From: Ochotona curzoniae
Taxonomy: Eukaryota; Chordata; Mammalia; Lagomorpha; Ochotonidae
Assembly (NCBI RefSeq): GCF_017591425.1
Contig: NW_024466409.1
Coordinates: 372,001 to 436,000 of the forward strand
Direction of reading: 5' to 3'
Length of the DNA stretch: 64,000 nucleotides
Part shown: one piece after another, positions 46,771 to 57,834 of the stretch
Layout: the number at the start of each line of letters is the position of its first letter
Position numbering within the stretch: the stretch's first letter is position 1
Made by a program: the position numbers and the translations under genes
Notes under the pieces: generated by a model
Database searches by the model: none
What the model was told of the DNA's origin: nothing
The model's input: the letters and a program-made list of their open reading frames with translations, nothing else

Positions 46771-46864
46771 AGGAAAGAAACACCAAAATACACACAATGC
46801 CTCTGTCATGTTGCAATAATAGTAACAAGAGCTGGTTACAAATGCTTTGCCTCTGTGAGGCATT

Positions 46865-46935
46865 GTGCAATATTCTTAACATGAATTTTATCCTCACCTA
46901 AGGTAGGTGTTACTGAAGAATTCAGAAAGCATTGG
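46865..46935 (-). mobile_element. MIR fragment, antisense
   Basis: TTTTATCCTCACCTAAGGTA matches the reversed MIR core; short. Confidence 0.5.
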
Positions 46936-47535
46936 TCCCTCCCCGAAAACAATGCCATGACCTGTCCTTTGATATTTTGGGAAGGAATGTACCAGTCCTT
47001 GAAAGGCTCTTTGTCAGATTTCTCCCATGCTAAGCAGCTGTGTTGACAGCATTCTATAACCATCTGCAAACCCTAAAGTTTACTGCAATTGGTTTAGATC
47101 GTTAACTCTTTGGTTTCCCAGTAGAAATTTGAAGAACTCAAAGAAAACTCTTCCAAAGGGTTCTTTCCAACAACTGATTGTGGTGCAATAAAAGACACAC
47201 AAAATTGGAGTATGCTATTTAAAACAGAGTGGCCAGGCTTGGAGAGGAGGTAATGCTTAATAGCACAGAGTTTCATGAAAAAGTTTTGGAAATGGATGGC
47301 AGGCACAGTTTTGTAACAATCTGAATGTTCTTGATGTCCTAGAACTATATGATTGATTAAGATGGTTGAAAGGGTAAATTTTCTGTTATAGCATTGTTCT
47401 ATAATAAACTAACAGTAACAGAAAAAGTCATCATGGTGAAGATCTAAAAACCATCTATGATAGAGACTATGTGGAAAAAATTCAGATATTCTGCAGGCAA
47501 AAGTTTAAAAGCCTCTGGTAGGATAATGATAAAAT
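46936..47535. other. unique intronic sequence
   Basis: No gene or repeat recognised. Confidence 0.45.
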
Positions 47536-47539
47536 TACT

Positions 47540-47840
47540 CATTGTTTATTGAGCACATCAGATGAAAGGTCTTTTAAAAGTTCATGGAAAATGCGTATTA
47601 AGAAAGAGCTACATTTTTTTGCATCAAAATACATGTATCTTTTAACTTCATTTTCTCACAAACCTTTTCATGTCTCCTTATATATGTAGGCACTGCATTT
47701 GCATTACTTTTATTTCCTAGCAGAGCCCTTGAAGGCTTCCTTGCTTAGAGGAATTAGGTGATCAGACCAGAATTACAGAGCTAGCAAGAGGTAGACACAG
47801 GGCTGAACCCAAATACTGTTCTTTTTTCTATGCTGCCTCT
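47540..47840 (-). mobile_element. MIR SINE (antisense) split by a MITE
   Basis: Left: ATTGTTTATTGAGCACATCA. Right (from about 47678): GTAGGCACTGCATTTGCATT, TTACAGAGCTAGCAAGAGGT, GGGCTGAACCCAAATACTGT. The MITE at 47567-47677 sits between the halves. Confidence 0.72.
47567..47677. mobile_element. MITE-like DNA transposon, second degraded copy
   Basis: GGTCTTTTAAAAGTTCATGG, TTTTTTTGCATCAAAATACA and TTTTAACTTCATTTTCTCAC match the element at 2521-2652 in order; the right terminus is eroded. Confidence 0.7.
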
Positions 47841-47844
47841 CCTT

Positions 47845-48855
47845 CACAAAGTAAATACCTGGACCAAAATATGCTGAAGATATTTTTTTCAAGCCTAAGA
47901 TTTTATTATTCTGAATGGGAATGTGGGAGATAGGAAGCTCTATTTTTGTGAAGGTTCCAGCACCGCCAGGTATGTAGGAAATCAGAGCCTATTCTCTCAC
48001 TCCAGGAGCAACACTCTGAGAAGAGGAAACAGGAAGACCCTCTGGGATCAGAACCAGAGGCAACACCAGGTGGATGCTGCAAGGGGACTACCTGAGGGCC
48101 TGCGGATCACACTGGTTTCTCTATCTGGGAAGATATAGGAGTCAACAGCCAAAAAAAGAAGACATGTCAAGCTCCAAATACATCAAGAACCACTTAACGT
48201 ATTTTTCCTCACAGTGTTGTCACCATATCACCAAAGAGAAATTGTAAAGACTGAAAAGAAGGAAGAGGATGAAGTACAGGTGGTATTAGAGCTGGGAGAG
48301 GGTGCTGTGAAGCCTGAAGTCTTTGATCCACCCCTAGGCCATGCTCTGCTGATGAGAGCAGACTTGCCACCACTCTGAAGCTTGAGTACAATCATGGCTA
48401 CCTTGGGTGCTCTCAGAAGTCCCCTGGTGTCACCTTCTCTTCTTCCATGATCTTCCTCCCATCACAGAATTGCACCCTCCCTAGAGAAATGGATTTGTGA
48501 AATGACCATCAAGTCTAATTCACTACCTCAAGTCTAATTCACTTCCTCAAGCTTTCAGACACCAAAGGTAACAGCCAGAGTCAAGGGCTGGGTTGCATGG
48601 AAATGGATTTCCTGTAATGTAGGTTACTGATAAGAGATCCCAAGACAGGGACTCCACTTTTCCTTTAGTGGTCAAAGATGTAGACTTTGCTGTCTTGCAA
48701 GATGTCTTGCTGTCCATGACTTCATTTCAAAAACCAGAAGAAAGAGATGCTTGCAAACATTATGTTGAAGTAAGCAAAGAATCCATTGCATTCTTTGAAG
48801 ATGATGACATTGAAAGAAAAAGATTAGTGATCTTTCAGTGATTCCTAGATGTATC
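47845..48855. other. unique intronic sequence
   Basis: About 1 kb without a recognisable element. A short direct repeat (CTCAAGTCTAATTCACT) lies near 48511-48543. Confidence 0.45.
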
Positions 48856-48869
48856 AGGACCCTAGTCTG

Positions 48870-49136
48870 GGACCCAGTGTGCTAGCAAAGTGGTTAAAAT
48901 CCTCGCCTTGCAAGCGCCAGGATCCCATATGGTTGCCGGTTCTAATCCCGGCGGTCCTGCTTCCCATCCAGCTCCCTGCTTGTGGCCTAGGAAAGCAGTC
49001 GAGGGTGGCCCAGGGCCTTGGGATCCTGCACCCACATGGGAGACCTGGAAGAGCTCCTTGCTCCTGGCTCTCTGTCTCTGTATATCTGCCTTTCCAAAAT
49101 AAATAAATCTTAAAAAAAAAAAAAAAAAGAAGAAGA
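48870..49136 (+). mobile_element. C-repeat SINE with internal deletion
   Basis: GGGACCCAGTGTGCTAGCAA head, GTTGCCGGTTCTAATCCCGG (B box), tail CAAAATAAATAAATCTTAAA then A16. A perfect 14-bp target duplication AGGACCCTAGTCTG lies at 48856-48869 and 49137-49150. About 75 bp between the GCTCCTGGCT motif and the terminal CTCTGTCTCT region are missing compared with the copy at 8394. Confidence 0.95.
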
Positions 49137-49186
49137 AGGACCCTAGTCTGCACAAACAGTAGCAGACAGGCTTGAGATTCATTCAT

Positions 49187-49251
49187 TCTTTTCTTTTCTT
49201 TTCTTTTCTTTTCTTTTCTTTTCTTTTCTTTTCTTTTCTTTTCTTTTCTTT
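49187..49251. repeat. (TTTTC)n microsatellite
   Basis: About 13 perfect pentamers directly before the T-rich tail end of the antisense SINE at 49255. On the minus strand it is (GAAAA)n, so it probably grew from that SINE's A-tail. Confidence 0.98.
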
Positions 49252-49254
49252 GTC

Positions 49255-49582
49255 TTTTTAAGATTTATTTATTTTTATCAGACAGTCAGATATACAGAGA
49301 GGAGGAGAGACAGGGAAGAAGATCTTCCATCCGTTGGTTCACTCCACAAGCTGCCACAATGGCTGGAGCTGCACCAATCCAAGCAAGGAGTTGGGAGCTT
49401 CCTCTGGGTCTCCCATGTGGGTGCAGGGTCCCAAAGCTTTGGGCTGTCCTCCACTGCTTTCCCAGGCCACAGGCAGGGAGCTGGATGGGAAGTGGAGCTG
49501 CCGGAATTAGAACTGGTACCCATCTAGGATGCTGGTGCACTCAAGGCAAGTACTTTAGCTGCTAGACCACTGTGCTGGATCC
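49255..49582 (-). mobile_element. C-repeat SINE, antisense
   Basis: TTTTTAAGATTTATTTATTT, GAGGAGAGACAGGGAAGAAG, reversed head GCTAGACCACTGTGCTGGAT. Confidence 0.92.
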
Positions 49583-49604
49583 TACTCTTTCTTTTTTTTC
49601 CCCA

Positions 49605-49925
49605 AAGTTACATTTATTTTGATTGAAATTCAGATTTACAGAGAAAAGGAGAGATAGAGAGAAAGATCTTCCATCTGCTGGTTCATTCCCCAAATGGCCG
49701 CAATGGCTGAAGCTGATCCAATCTGATGCCAGGAGCCTAGATCTTCTTCTGTGTGTCCCACATGGGTGCAGGGTCCCAAGTGATTAGGCCATCCTCTGTT
49801 GCTTTCCCAGGCCACAAGCAGGGAGCTGGATTAGAAGTGGAGCAACCTGAACACAAACTGATGTCCATATGGGATGCCGGCACTTGGAGGCGGGGGATTA
49901 GCCAGTTGAACCAACACATTGGCCT
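49605..49925 (-). mobile_element. C-repeat SINE, antisense
   Basis: GTTACATTTATTTTGATTGA, GATCTTCCATCTGCTGGTTC, CCATATGGGATGCCGGCACT, reversed head TGAACCAACACATTGGCC. It lies 22 bp from the preceding SINE in the same orientation. Confidence 0.9.
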
Positions 49926-49929
49926 AAAT

Positions 49930-50400
49930 CCCATGTACTCTTATAGTGTGTGCATATGTTTCTAGTCTCTATCAATTCACAGATTTCCACTTCATTTCTC
50001 CATCTATTCCTTCAAGAATGTCTTCATTGTAAGTTTAGAAACTAAGGCCAATAAGTATGAGTTACAAAGCTGCCCTTTGCTGGAAGCAGGAGCCACATAA
50101 GGCCCTTGCAGTTCTGACAACAGCTGAGACAGCTTTGGCAGACCAGCCCTGCCATGTGGACCCAGCTGGAGTCAGCTGGGCTGCACAGTGCTTGGCTGCT
50201 GCCTGCTCACTTCAAGTGGAGGACCCGGCACTTATTTTAGGTCCTCATAAATAATACATTTTGTCATCTTGATTCTTCAAGGCCTTATTTTAAACTATTT
50301 TTTCTTCCTTGGGAAAACCACTTTCACTCTACAAGTGGTTCATAAATCAAGAGGAGTTCCAAGTAACCGAAGCTGGAGTTCCTGACTTTAGAAGAAGCAG
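49930..50400. other. unique intronic sequence
   Basis: No gene or repeat recognised. Confidence 0.45.
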
Positions 50401-50404
50401 GCAG

Positions 50405-50732
50405 GGCCCAGCATGGTAGCCTAGCAGCTAAAATTCTTGCCTTGAATGCACTGGGATCTCATAAGGGTACTGGTTTGTATCCTCACTGCTCTACTTCCCA
50501 TCCAGCTCCCTGCTTGTGGTCTGGGAAAGCAGTAGAGGACGGCCCAAAGCCTTCGGACCCTGCACCTGCATGGGAGACCTGGAAGAGGCTCCTGGCTCCT
50601 GGCTTTGGATCAGCTCAGCTCCAGCCATTGTGGCCTCTTGGGGAGTGAATCAGCAGACAGAAAATCTTCCTATCTGTTTCTCCTTCTCTCTGTACATCTG
50701 ACTTAAAGAAAAAATCTTAAAAAGAAAAAAAA
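50405..50732 (+). mobile_element. C-repeat SINE
   Basis: GGGCCCAGCATGGTAGCCTA head, CTGCTTGTGGTCTGGGAAAG, CTTGGGGAGTGAATCAGCAG; tail eroded to GAAAAAATCTTAAAAAG. Confidence 0.92.
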
Positions 50733-50734
50733 GT

Positions 50735-51200
50735 AGTGCACAGAGCAAAACCTAATCAAAGAAAATGGCCTTCTACAAAAACGAAGATCTTAGTTTAAGC
50801 ATGGAGTAAAAAAAAAAGTTCCTACCATCTCTGATTCATGGACTGTGGCCTGAGAAAGTCCTAGTGTATGAGTTTGTAAGACTAAATTCAACCCGTACCT
50901 CCCCAACATTTCCTGTATCCTAGTTTTTCAGAGTAAAATGCTGAGGACTCTTAGCACTAATGCAATGGGGATGAGCCTGCCTGTCACTGAGCTGTCCAAG
51001 TGTCTGGCATAAAGTCAAGGCTTGGCATGCGAGCTCCCCTTTCACTCTTCTTGGCCTCTGAAGCTTCCAAAAAGATGCATTTACACTATGAGAAAGTGGC
51101 AATTCCTTTACTTTCTTGAGCATGACTTACTGAAGGAGTCTTCTCCAACTGCCATGTCATAAAGAAACTCCACTGTAGATTGGTTAGAGTGCTTGTCTTA
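50735..51200. other. unique intronic sequence
   Basis: No gene or repeat recognised. Confidence 0.45.
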
Positions 51201-51204
51201 AAGT

Positions 51205-51305
51205 AAGTGGACCATGACTTCAATACTGGCTTTGATTTTGGGCAAGTTTCTTAATGTCTTTAGGTTTCAGTGTCTTGATAAAAAGTTAGGTAAAACCCAC
51301 TAACT
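51205..51305 (+). mobile_element. MIR fragment
   Basis: TTTTGGGCAAGTTTCTTAAT, AGGTTTCAGTGTCTTGATAA. Confidence 0.65.
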
Positions 51306-51339
51306 TCACAGTTTTGAATTTTAATGTATACTAATTATC

Positions 51340-51420
51340 TATACTGGTAAAGTGTAGATTCTGACTCAGCAGGTTTCAGGTAGAGACTGAAGTCTCAAAT
51401 TTTTAATTAGGGCCAGTCAA
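51340..51420 (+). mobile_element. MER5-like fragment
   Basis: AGATTCTGACTCAGCAGGTT and AAATTTTTAATTAGG are typical of MER5A. Confidence 0.55.
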
Positions 51421-51461
51421 GGCCCTAATTGGTTTTAAAAAATTATGTTTACCCAGACCTT

Positions 51462-51772
51462 TGTTTTTTTTTTTTTTAAGTTGTATTTATTTATTTTATT
51501 TGAAAGTCAGAATGATGTATACAGGCTAACAGAGAATGGGAGCTCATCAACCCATTGGTTCATTCTCCAAATGCCTGTGACAGCCAGGGTTGGCCTGGTG
51601 CAAAGCCAGGAGCTTGGAACTCCATCCACATCTCCCACATGAGTGACAGGTATACTAGTACTTGAACCAGCACTTGCTGCCTCCCAACTCACACATTAGC
51701 AAGAAGCTGGATGAGAAGAGGGGCAGGGCTTGGAATCCATGTCAACTGGCTGATATCCAAAGAAGCATCAAA
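51462..51772 (-). mobile_element. C-repeat SINE, antisense, old
   Basis: T15 then AAGTTGTATTTATTTATTTT, CCATTGGTTCATTCTCCAAA, CATCTCCCACATGAGTGACA; head side strongly diverged. Confidence 0.78.
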
Positions 51773-51774
51773 TT

Positions 51775-52425
51775 TCTACTTCTTAAAATCTGATTTATTA
51801 CATGTTATTTTGCCTTAAAACACAAAGAAGGCCAATCTCTACAAATTAGCTTAGATGATGTATTGATCCTTGATTCTTTATAGAAAATAAAAATAATTAT
51901 TATCTGCTGGAATAAAGCCTAGTAAAAAACAATTGTCAACAATCTTCTCCCACAGCAATGCAAAACAGTAACTAATCAACAAAACATACCACTTCTCCTA
52001 TCAACCAGCTGATGTAAAAATAATGAGCATAAGCACAAACTCCCAACAAAGCTTAAAGTCACGTTGGATTAAAAATTTATGAAGGTATCACCTAAACTAT
52101 ATCCCTCCTCAGAGGAACAATGTTTTAAACCCAAGTGTTTATGACTAGAGCTATGTGTTGACTTAGAGTGTGAAAGGTAGTTTGGAGAAAGTTGAAGAAA
52201 AAAGCCATGCACACTGAGTTCCTGAGATTGATCTGATAAGGAGGTGGGATAAGAGCCCAAGCAGAGCCTTTAATAGGATGGAAGAAAGACGCCAGGCACA
52301 AGGGTTTTGAAAGGAGCTCTCCTTTTTGGAACCTTTCTAGGCTCCAGGACTACCACCTTGGTGACAGAGCTGGTTCCCATTCTTGCTGCCAAAACACTAA
52401 TGCCCACCCAACTCCTACCCTAGAG
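51775..52425. other. unique intronic sequence
   Basis: No gene or repeat recognised. Confidence 0.45.
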
Positions 52426-52429
52426 CTGG

Positions 52430-52565
52430 TGCTTATTACATGGTATTGAGCATTCATATTGATCTCCAAGTTGTTGAGGTCAGGGACTGTATCTTTCTTA
52501 TCACCGTTTTCTTAGCCTGGCACAATACCTTGGCCCATATTTCTGCTGACTGAATGCATAAGGAG
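52430..52565 (+). mobile_element. L2 LINE 3' end
   Basis: GTTGAGGTCAGGGACTGTAT, CTTAGCCTGGCACAATACCT, GCTGACTGAATGCATAAGGA. Confidence 0.65.
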
Positions 52566-52889
52566 ATAGATATCGAAGAGAAAAGTTTAACGAATTTACC
52601 TCAGGGTCTATCTTTCCTGGCGGTGTTCATTCATAGATTCATTTACTCAGCTCAGCACGATTTTCCAAGTGTGAGCACTCACACCTTTCATAAGTCTTCA
52701 GTAAAAAATGATTCACACTTTCTCCATCCCAAGATGGTACAATTAATAACACACAACAATGACATTTATGTTTACACATGTATACCCAGTAGCTTTTTTT
52801 CCAAGATGCTTTTTTTTATATTCACAGCAAACTATCATTTCCCTGTGCTCAAACAGGAAATTAAAGTCCAGAAAAAAAAAAGTGATCTT

Positions 52890-53055
52890 AGGCAGAGTCT
52901 CAAACTTTAGATAAATAAGAATCACTTGAGGCATTAGTCAAAATCACAGATCCCTGGAGCTACCCCCAGAGATTCTTATTCAGTGGGTATAAGATGGAGC
53001 CCATGACTCTACATTTTATTGCTCCCCAAGTTATTCTGAGGCAGGTGGTCTGGGG
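52890..53055 (+). mobile_element. MER5A-like hAT DNA transposon
   Basis: CTCAAACTTTAGATAAATAA, AGAATCACTTGAGGCATTAG, CCCCAGAGATTCTTATTCAG, AGGCAGGTGGTCTGGGGAT. Confidence 0.82.
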
Positions 53056-53555
53056 ATTCACAGAGACTAAAGGCTGGTCTGGTGCCTCCCCTCAGATGGA
53101 GAGCCTGGCTTATTCTGGAGCACAGCATGGACTGGAGGTCACCTCGGGTCTTTGGTTCCAAATCTAGAGTCATGGGGTGGGAGGCAAGCCACCCATATAG
53201 CAACTTCATTGGGTCTGGCAGGAAATCCAAAACCAGGGCCACTCACACAATGATGACATCTCTGCGTAAAAAATGAAGTCAGGATGGTGTCTAGTAAACG
53301 GATTACATTTCTGCATTTTTGAGACCTACAGGGCCAGGTTCTGGAAAAGGAGTAGGCCTTCAAGAAAGTGGAGTGATTACAAAGAAGCTCAACTCGGTAA
53401 CTATTCACGATGTATGATGTATTTATTTTGGATTTATATCCCTTGTTTCCTACTTGAAGGTAAGCTTAAGAGAATCAAGTGGGACAACTTAGCAAAGAAG
53501 AATATGTAAAGGTAGTTCAAGGACATTTCTTTCCTGGTCTGCTTCCACATGCAGG
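53056..53555. other. unique intronic sequence
   Basis: No gene recognised; overlapping short open frames on both strands lack family signatures. Confidence 0.45.
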
Positions 53556-53559
53556 CCCC

Positions 53560-53770
53560 ACTCACTGGTCTCTGTGTTCTCTCCAGTTAGCTCCTCCCTT
53601 GCCAGCCCACTCCAGCAATCTAAACAAACACCTCTTGCATTACTTCTCAAAAGCCTCCCAAGAGGGTTCCTGAGTCCAGCTTCTCCGCTTCCCCCAAGTC
53701 TACTTCCTTCAGAAAGCCTTATGAATCTTCCCCAAGTAAAGATCTTGTCATAAAGTATAAAACAACCTCT
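53560..53770 (+). mobile_element. L2-like remnant
   Basis: Pyrimidine-rich text (GTTAGCTCCTCCCTTGCCAG, TCAGAAAGCCTTATGAATCT) compatible with an old L2; low certainty. Confidence 0.4.
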
Positions 53771-53784
53771 GTATTTAAGCCAGA

Positions 53785-53955
53785 GTTGCTTCTGATCCTA
53801 GCTCTGTTACCATCGCTTAATAGCTGTGTAGTCTTGGGTTTAATAGCTCTTTCTCTAGAGATTGTTTTTTTTTTTTGTGTGTGAGTAGAATGCTAAACTG
53901 GGTCATATCTAAAGTTTTTTCAAACTCTAGTACTTCAGGCCACATTCTCATGTAA
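53785..53955 (+). mobile_element. MIR fragment
   Basis: TTCTGATCCTAGCTCTGTTA, CTTAATAGCTGTGTAGTCTT, then a T12 run. Confidence 0.7.
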
Positions 53956-54279
53956 AAACTGCATTGCTTGTAAGAATTAAACATGCAAATGTCCTATCCT
54001 GGATAATCGTAACCAGTCACGTTGTGCTGCTCCCAACAACCTGGATAGAGATGTATAACTTAATGGCTTCAGAGTGAATAGGAGTTCCAGTTATACACAC
54101 AACACACACCTCGTGGTCAGTTCAGTTTGAATTTTGAGCCCTTCAGGGCTGCAGTGAAAGGTAGACTTCCTACCTGTACGATGTACTTGGAAAAGATTCC
54201 CTCTTCCGACCACTCCCAGAATCTGGACAGACTCAGTTTAACCATGATCCACTTAGGGCACAATCAAGTGAGTATATGT

Positions 54280-54425
54280 TTTATCTTTCCAACCAGATCG
54301 TCAATTCCTGCCTGGAAGGATCTGTTTCTAGTTCGTCTTCCTATGTCTTTCACGCTTAGCACAAAGCTCTGCTCACAGCAGATGTCAATAAATTGTTCTT
54401 TGGATAGATGCTCAAATTTAGATCA
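54280..54425 (+). mobile_element. L2 LINE 3' end
   Basis: CTTTCACGCTTAGCACAAAG, CAGATGTCAATAAATTGTTC. Confidence 0.65.
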
Positions 54426-55555
54426 AATTGACTAAAATTCCAATTAGAATCCCTTGTCAGGAAGACAAGATCTAATTCTTTTTCTTTCCAAAAAGGACAA
54501 TGTTCTGTTTAATATTACCTAATACATTTTCTTCACAAGTTAGAGACAGATGCGGGTTCTGTTTTTAGACAGCATATCTGAGATTTTGGAAAGCTGTGAT
54601 TTTTATACTTTATTTTGATTAAATTTGAGGTACATCAGAAATGAGCGATAATGTGCTTGTTCTGAGCTATTCTATTCATTACCCTCGAACAGCAGAACAC
54701 GAAAGGCCTTAAAAACAACAAGGTTTTCAAGCACATGACTGAAAGAACTGAAATTCAAGAGTGGGGACGAACACCCAGGTTACATGGGTGACTGCTTAGT
54801 TGGGTAGTTGATTCCTCAGCCTGCTCATTTATTTAAAAAGACTCACGGAGCACACAACATGTGTCAAGTTCTGATACAGAACTGACTGAGACAATTGCAG
54901 CCACCATCTTCAGTTCATAGACTAATGGCTTTTCCCTGATTCCTCAGCTCAGTAGATTTTGCCTTCTTCTAAAGGGCTAGCTGCCTTTTTGAGAACTTTT
55001 TGGGAAAAAGCACCAACCTTCATTTGGACAAGGAATTGCATTTACAGGAACATATATTTTCCTATAGGCCAAGGGCATGCATTCAAGAGAGCTGCTAGAT
55101 TAAATCTGCTTGACAGCTTTTTACTTTCTGCCTCAATATTGCCCCTTTCGAATCCCTGCAGTCACAGCTACAAACAGAAAGACGTCCCTACATTGACTGA
55201 ATTGCTCTTTCTCCCTTCACCACTGTAGCCACTCACTCTTTAAGAGTAGGGATCTTGTTGTTTTCTCACTGTTCTCCATCTTGTCTTACACAATGTAGAC
55301 AGTGTGCCCTGTGGCTAACGAGACAATCCTTTTAGGAGGAGTTTGGTCCTATAACCCTTCTCTTTTTAAACTCATCCACAGACTCCTCTTCTTTAGGAAA
55401 TGGGAAACAGGCTTCATTTTCTGCCAGTTCTAGTTGATTGGAAGTGACTGCCTAGAGTGCTATACTGAGGATGTTTCTGAGGCGGCATTCAGACACAGTA
55501 GGAATAAAGATTCAATTGGAAACATTCTATGGGTAACTATTAACTTTCTCTCAAT
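54426..55555. other. unique intronic sequence
   Basis: No gene recognised. A weak L2-like patch lies near 55225-55310 (AGAGTAGGGATCTTGTTGTT). Confidence 0.45.
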
Positions 55556-55559
55556 TAGA

Positions 55560-55935
55560 ACCTGGCCTTATGGTCTCTGTTTCTAGATGCCTGAAGGATT
55601 AAATCCAGCACCATCAACCATCTGCACACGGCCCTTCACAATGCAGTCAACAGCCATACATCCCCGTCTCAGCACACACTCCACATCCCGGTCGTGCTGA
55701 ACATTCCCCACTTCTTGAGGTCATGTCCCCTTTCAGGATTCTGGGCCTTTGCTATATCCCTTTTCTGGAATGTTCTCTTGCCTAACCCCCTTCTGAGGCC
55801 CAGTTTATCTGCAGAGTTCCCATACTTCTACGAAAAATTAGGTCTCTCAAATTCTACCTTCCTTCCCTGTGCTATTATACAGAACTCACAGCGATTCATA
55901 CCTCTATGTCTATGTCCCTCAAGAGAAAGACCATC
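55560..55935 (+). mobile_element. L2 LINE fragment
   Basis: GATTAAATCCAGCACCATCA, TCTGGGCCTTTGCTATATCC, TTTTCTGGAATGTTCTCTTG, GAGGCCCAGTTTATCTGCAG. Confidence 0.72.
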
Positions 55936-56043
55936 TAAAGCAGCAGAGCCCAATCTTATTACAAACAGCATAACATCGCCCACAGACAAGGCACTTCCCA
56001 AAGAACTGTTGAGTCTCTTCCCATTTTCAATTCTCTGACCCAT

Positions 56044-56378
56044 TTTTTTTTTAAGATTTATTTTATTTTTATTGGAAAGGCAGATTTACAGATACAAGGA
56101 GAAACAGAGAGGAAAGATCTTCCATCTGCTGATTCACTCCCCAAGTGACCGCAATGGCCAGAGCTGAGCCGATCTGAAGTAACGAACCAGGAGCCTCTTC
56201 CAGGTCTCCCACAAAGGTGCAGGGTCCCAAGCTTTTGGTCATCCTTGACTGCTTTCCCAGGCCACAAGCAGGGAGCTGGATGGAGAGTGGAGCAACTGGG
56301 GTTAGAACCAGTGCCCATATGGGATGTTAGTACATGCCTGGCAAGTACTTTAGCCACTAGGCAACCATGCCAGACCCC
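56044..56378 (-). mobile_element. C-repeat SINE, antisense
   Basis: T9 then AAGATTTATTTTATTTTTAT, GAGAAACAGAGAGGAAAGAT, reversed head GCAACCATGCCAGACCCC. Confidence 0.93.
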
Positions 56379-56427
56379 TAACCGGTCTTTAAGCTATGAG
56401 AATACCAATTACAGCATCACTTGAGGG

Positions 56428-56710
56428 GCCAACATGTAGCACAGTAGGTTAAGCCATGGCCTTGTTAAGAACCATCACCATTTCATATGGCAGTGGGTTC
56501 ATGTCTCAGCTGCTTCACTTGCAATCCAGTTCCCTGCTAGTAAGCCTGGGAAGTAGAGGAAGATTGCTCAAGTCCTTGGGCTCCTGCCACTCACATGAGA
56601 GACCTGGAAGAAGCCTGGTCATTGCAGTCATTTAGGGAATCAACCAGCACATGCAAGACCTGTCCTTCTGTCTGTAATGTGGTCTTTCAAATAAATACGT
56701 AAATCCTAAA
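56428..56710 (+). mobile_element. C-repeat SINE, older
   Basis: GGGGCCAACATGTAGCACAG head, TCACATGAGAGACCTGGAAG, tail CAAATAAATACGTAAATCCT. Confidence 0.83.
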
Positions 56711-56734
56711 AAGCAAAAACAAAAACAAACACTC

Positions 56735-57000
56735 GGGATACCTACATCCTCAAACGGAGTTCCAGGGTTCAAGTCTTGGCTCTGGCTCTGCCTCTGATTC
56801 CATATTCCTGCTAATGTGCATGCTGGCAGGCAACAGGTAAGACTCAAACAATTGGGTCCCTGCCAACCACACAGGAGATCCAGATTGAGTCTCAGACTGC
56901 TGGCTTTGGTCTGAACCAGACCCACCTGTTTGGGGAATGATTCATCTCTGTCAATCTAACTATCTTTCAAACAATAAAAAAAAAATAATAAAATAAAATA
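56735..57000 (+). mobile_element. C-repeat SINE, old, 5'-degraded
   Basis: GGTTCAAGTCTTGGCTCTGG, CCACACAGGAGATCCAGATT, tail CTTTCAAACAATAAAAAAAA. Confidence 0.75.
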
Positions 57001-57116
57001 GAGGTTCAAGAACTAACCTCTGCAGCCCAAGGACTAACCAGGTCCAACCCTGCTTAATTTCTAAGATAAGATGAACTAGTTCAGAGGGCTTTGGCTCTAA
57101 TCAAGAACTAGCCTTT

Positions 57117-57415
57117 GGGCTGACACAGTGGCTTAACACACTAACCCTCCTATTGCAGCATCAGCATCCCATATGGCTCCACTTGCGATGCAGTTCCTTG
57201 TTCATGACCCAGGAAAGCAGAAGAAAATAGCTAAGGTTCTTGGGGCCCTATCCCCATGTGGGAGATCTGGAAGAAGTTCCTGGTTCCTGGCTTTGGATTG
57301 GCTCAGCTCTGGCCACTGTGGTCATTTGGGGAGTGAACCAGCAGATGGAAGATCTCTCCTTTTGTCTCTCCCTCCGTCAACTCTTTCAGATAAATAAATC
57401 TTAAAAAAAAAAAAA
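57117..57415 (+). mobile_element. C-repeat SINE
   Basis: GGGCTGACACAGTGGCTTAA head, CATCAGCATCCCATATGGCT, TTTGGGGAGTGAACCAGCAG, tail AGATAAATAAATCTTAAAAA. Confidence 0.92.
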
Positions 57416-57435
57416 AAGAAGAAGAAGAAGAAGGA
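57402..57435. repeat. A-run with (AAG)n at a SINE tail
   Basis: A15 followed by GAAGAAGAAGAAGAAGAAGG, another triplet repeat grown from a SINE tail. Confidence 0.92.
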
Positions 57436-57664
57436 GCCAATTATCAGTGCTAGTGCCTTGATCTTGATGTCTTAGTCTCCAGAAATGTGAGGAAATAAAC
57501 TTTTGTTCATTATAAAGCAGCAAGCTTCTGGTATTCTTTTACAGTAGCCTATATGTACTAAAACAAGAGCTCAGATTAAAATACCATCTCAAGGACTCCT
57601 TCTCTTACCACCCTATCCAAAGGACACAAAGCAGCCAAAGTACAGGCCTCCCAGTTGTTCTTCC

Positions 57665-57830
57665 TTGGTATTTTCAACCTAAAACAGTCTTACCAACTTA
57701 CTTGTTTGCATTATCTGCTTCACACCAGAAGGTGAGTTCTGTGAAAGGTAGAGCTGTCCCCTCCACAGTCATACCCAGTGTTTGACCCAGAGTCCAGCTC
57801 ATAGGAAGTACTAAGTAACAAACATTAAAA
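57665..57830 (+). mobile_element. L2 LINE 3' end
   Basis: CACCAGAAGGTGAGTTCTGT, CCCAGTGTTTGACCCAGAGT, CATAGGAAGTACTAAGTAAC. Confidence 0.65.
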
Positions 57831-57834
57831 ACAA

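Larger units (their letters stand above)
57003..57570 (+). mobile_element. MaLR-like LTR remnant, split by a SINE
   Basis: The right part reads CTTGATCTTGATGTCTTAGT, CTCCAGAAATGTGAGGAAAT, AAACTTTTGTTCATTATAAA, CTGGTATTCTTTTACAGTAG, ending ATGTACTAAAACA: a typical LTR 3' end of this class. The left part (57003-57113) is too diverged to be certain. Confidence 0.6.

Noticed and set aside
55694..56038. 114-codon plus-strand ORF rich in hydrophobic residues
   Set aside because: It is a translation of an L2 fragment (CTGGGCCTTTGC-type text), not a gene.
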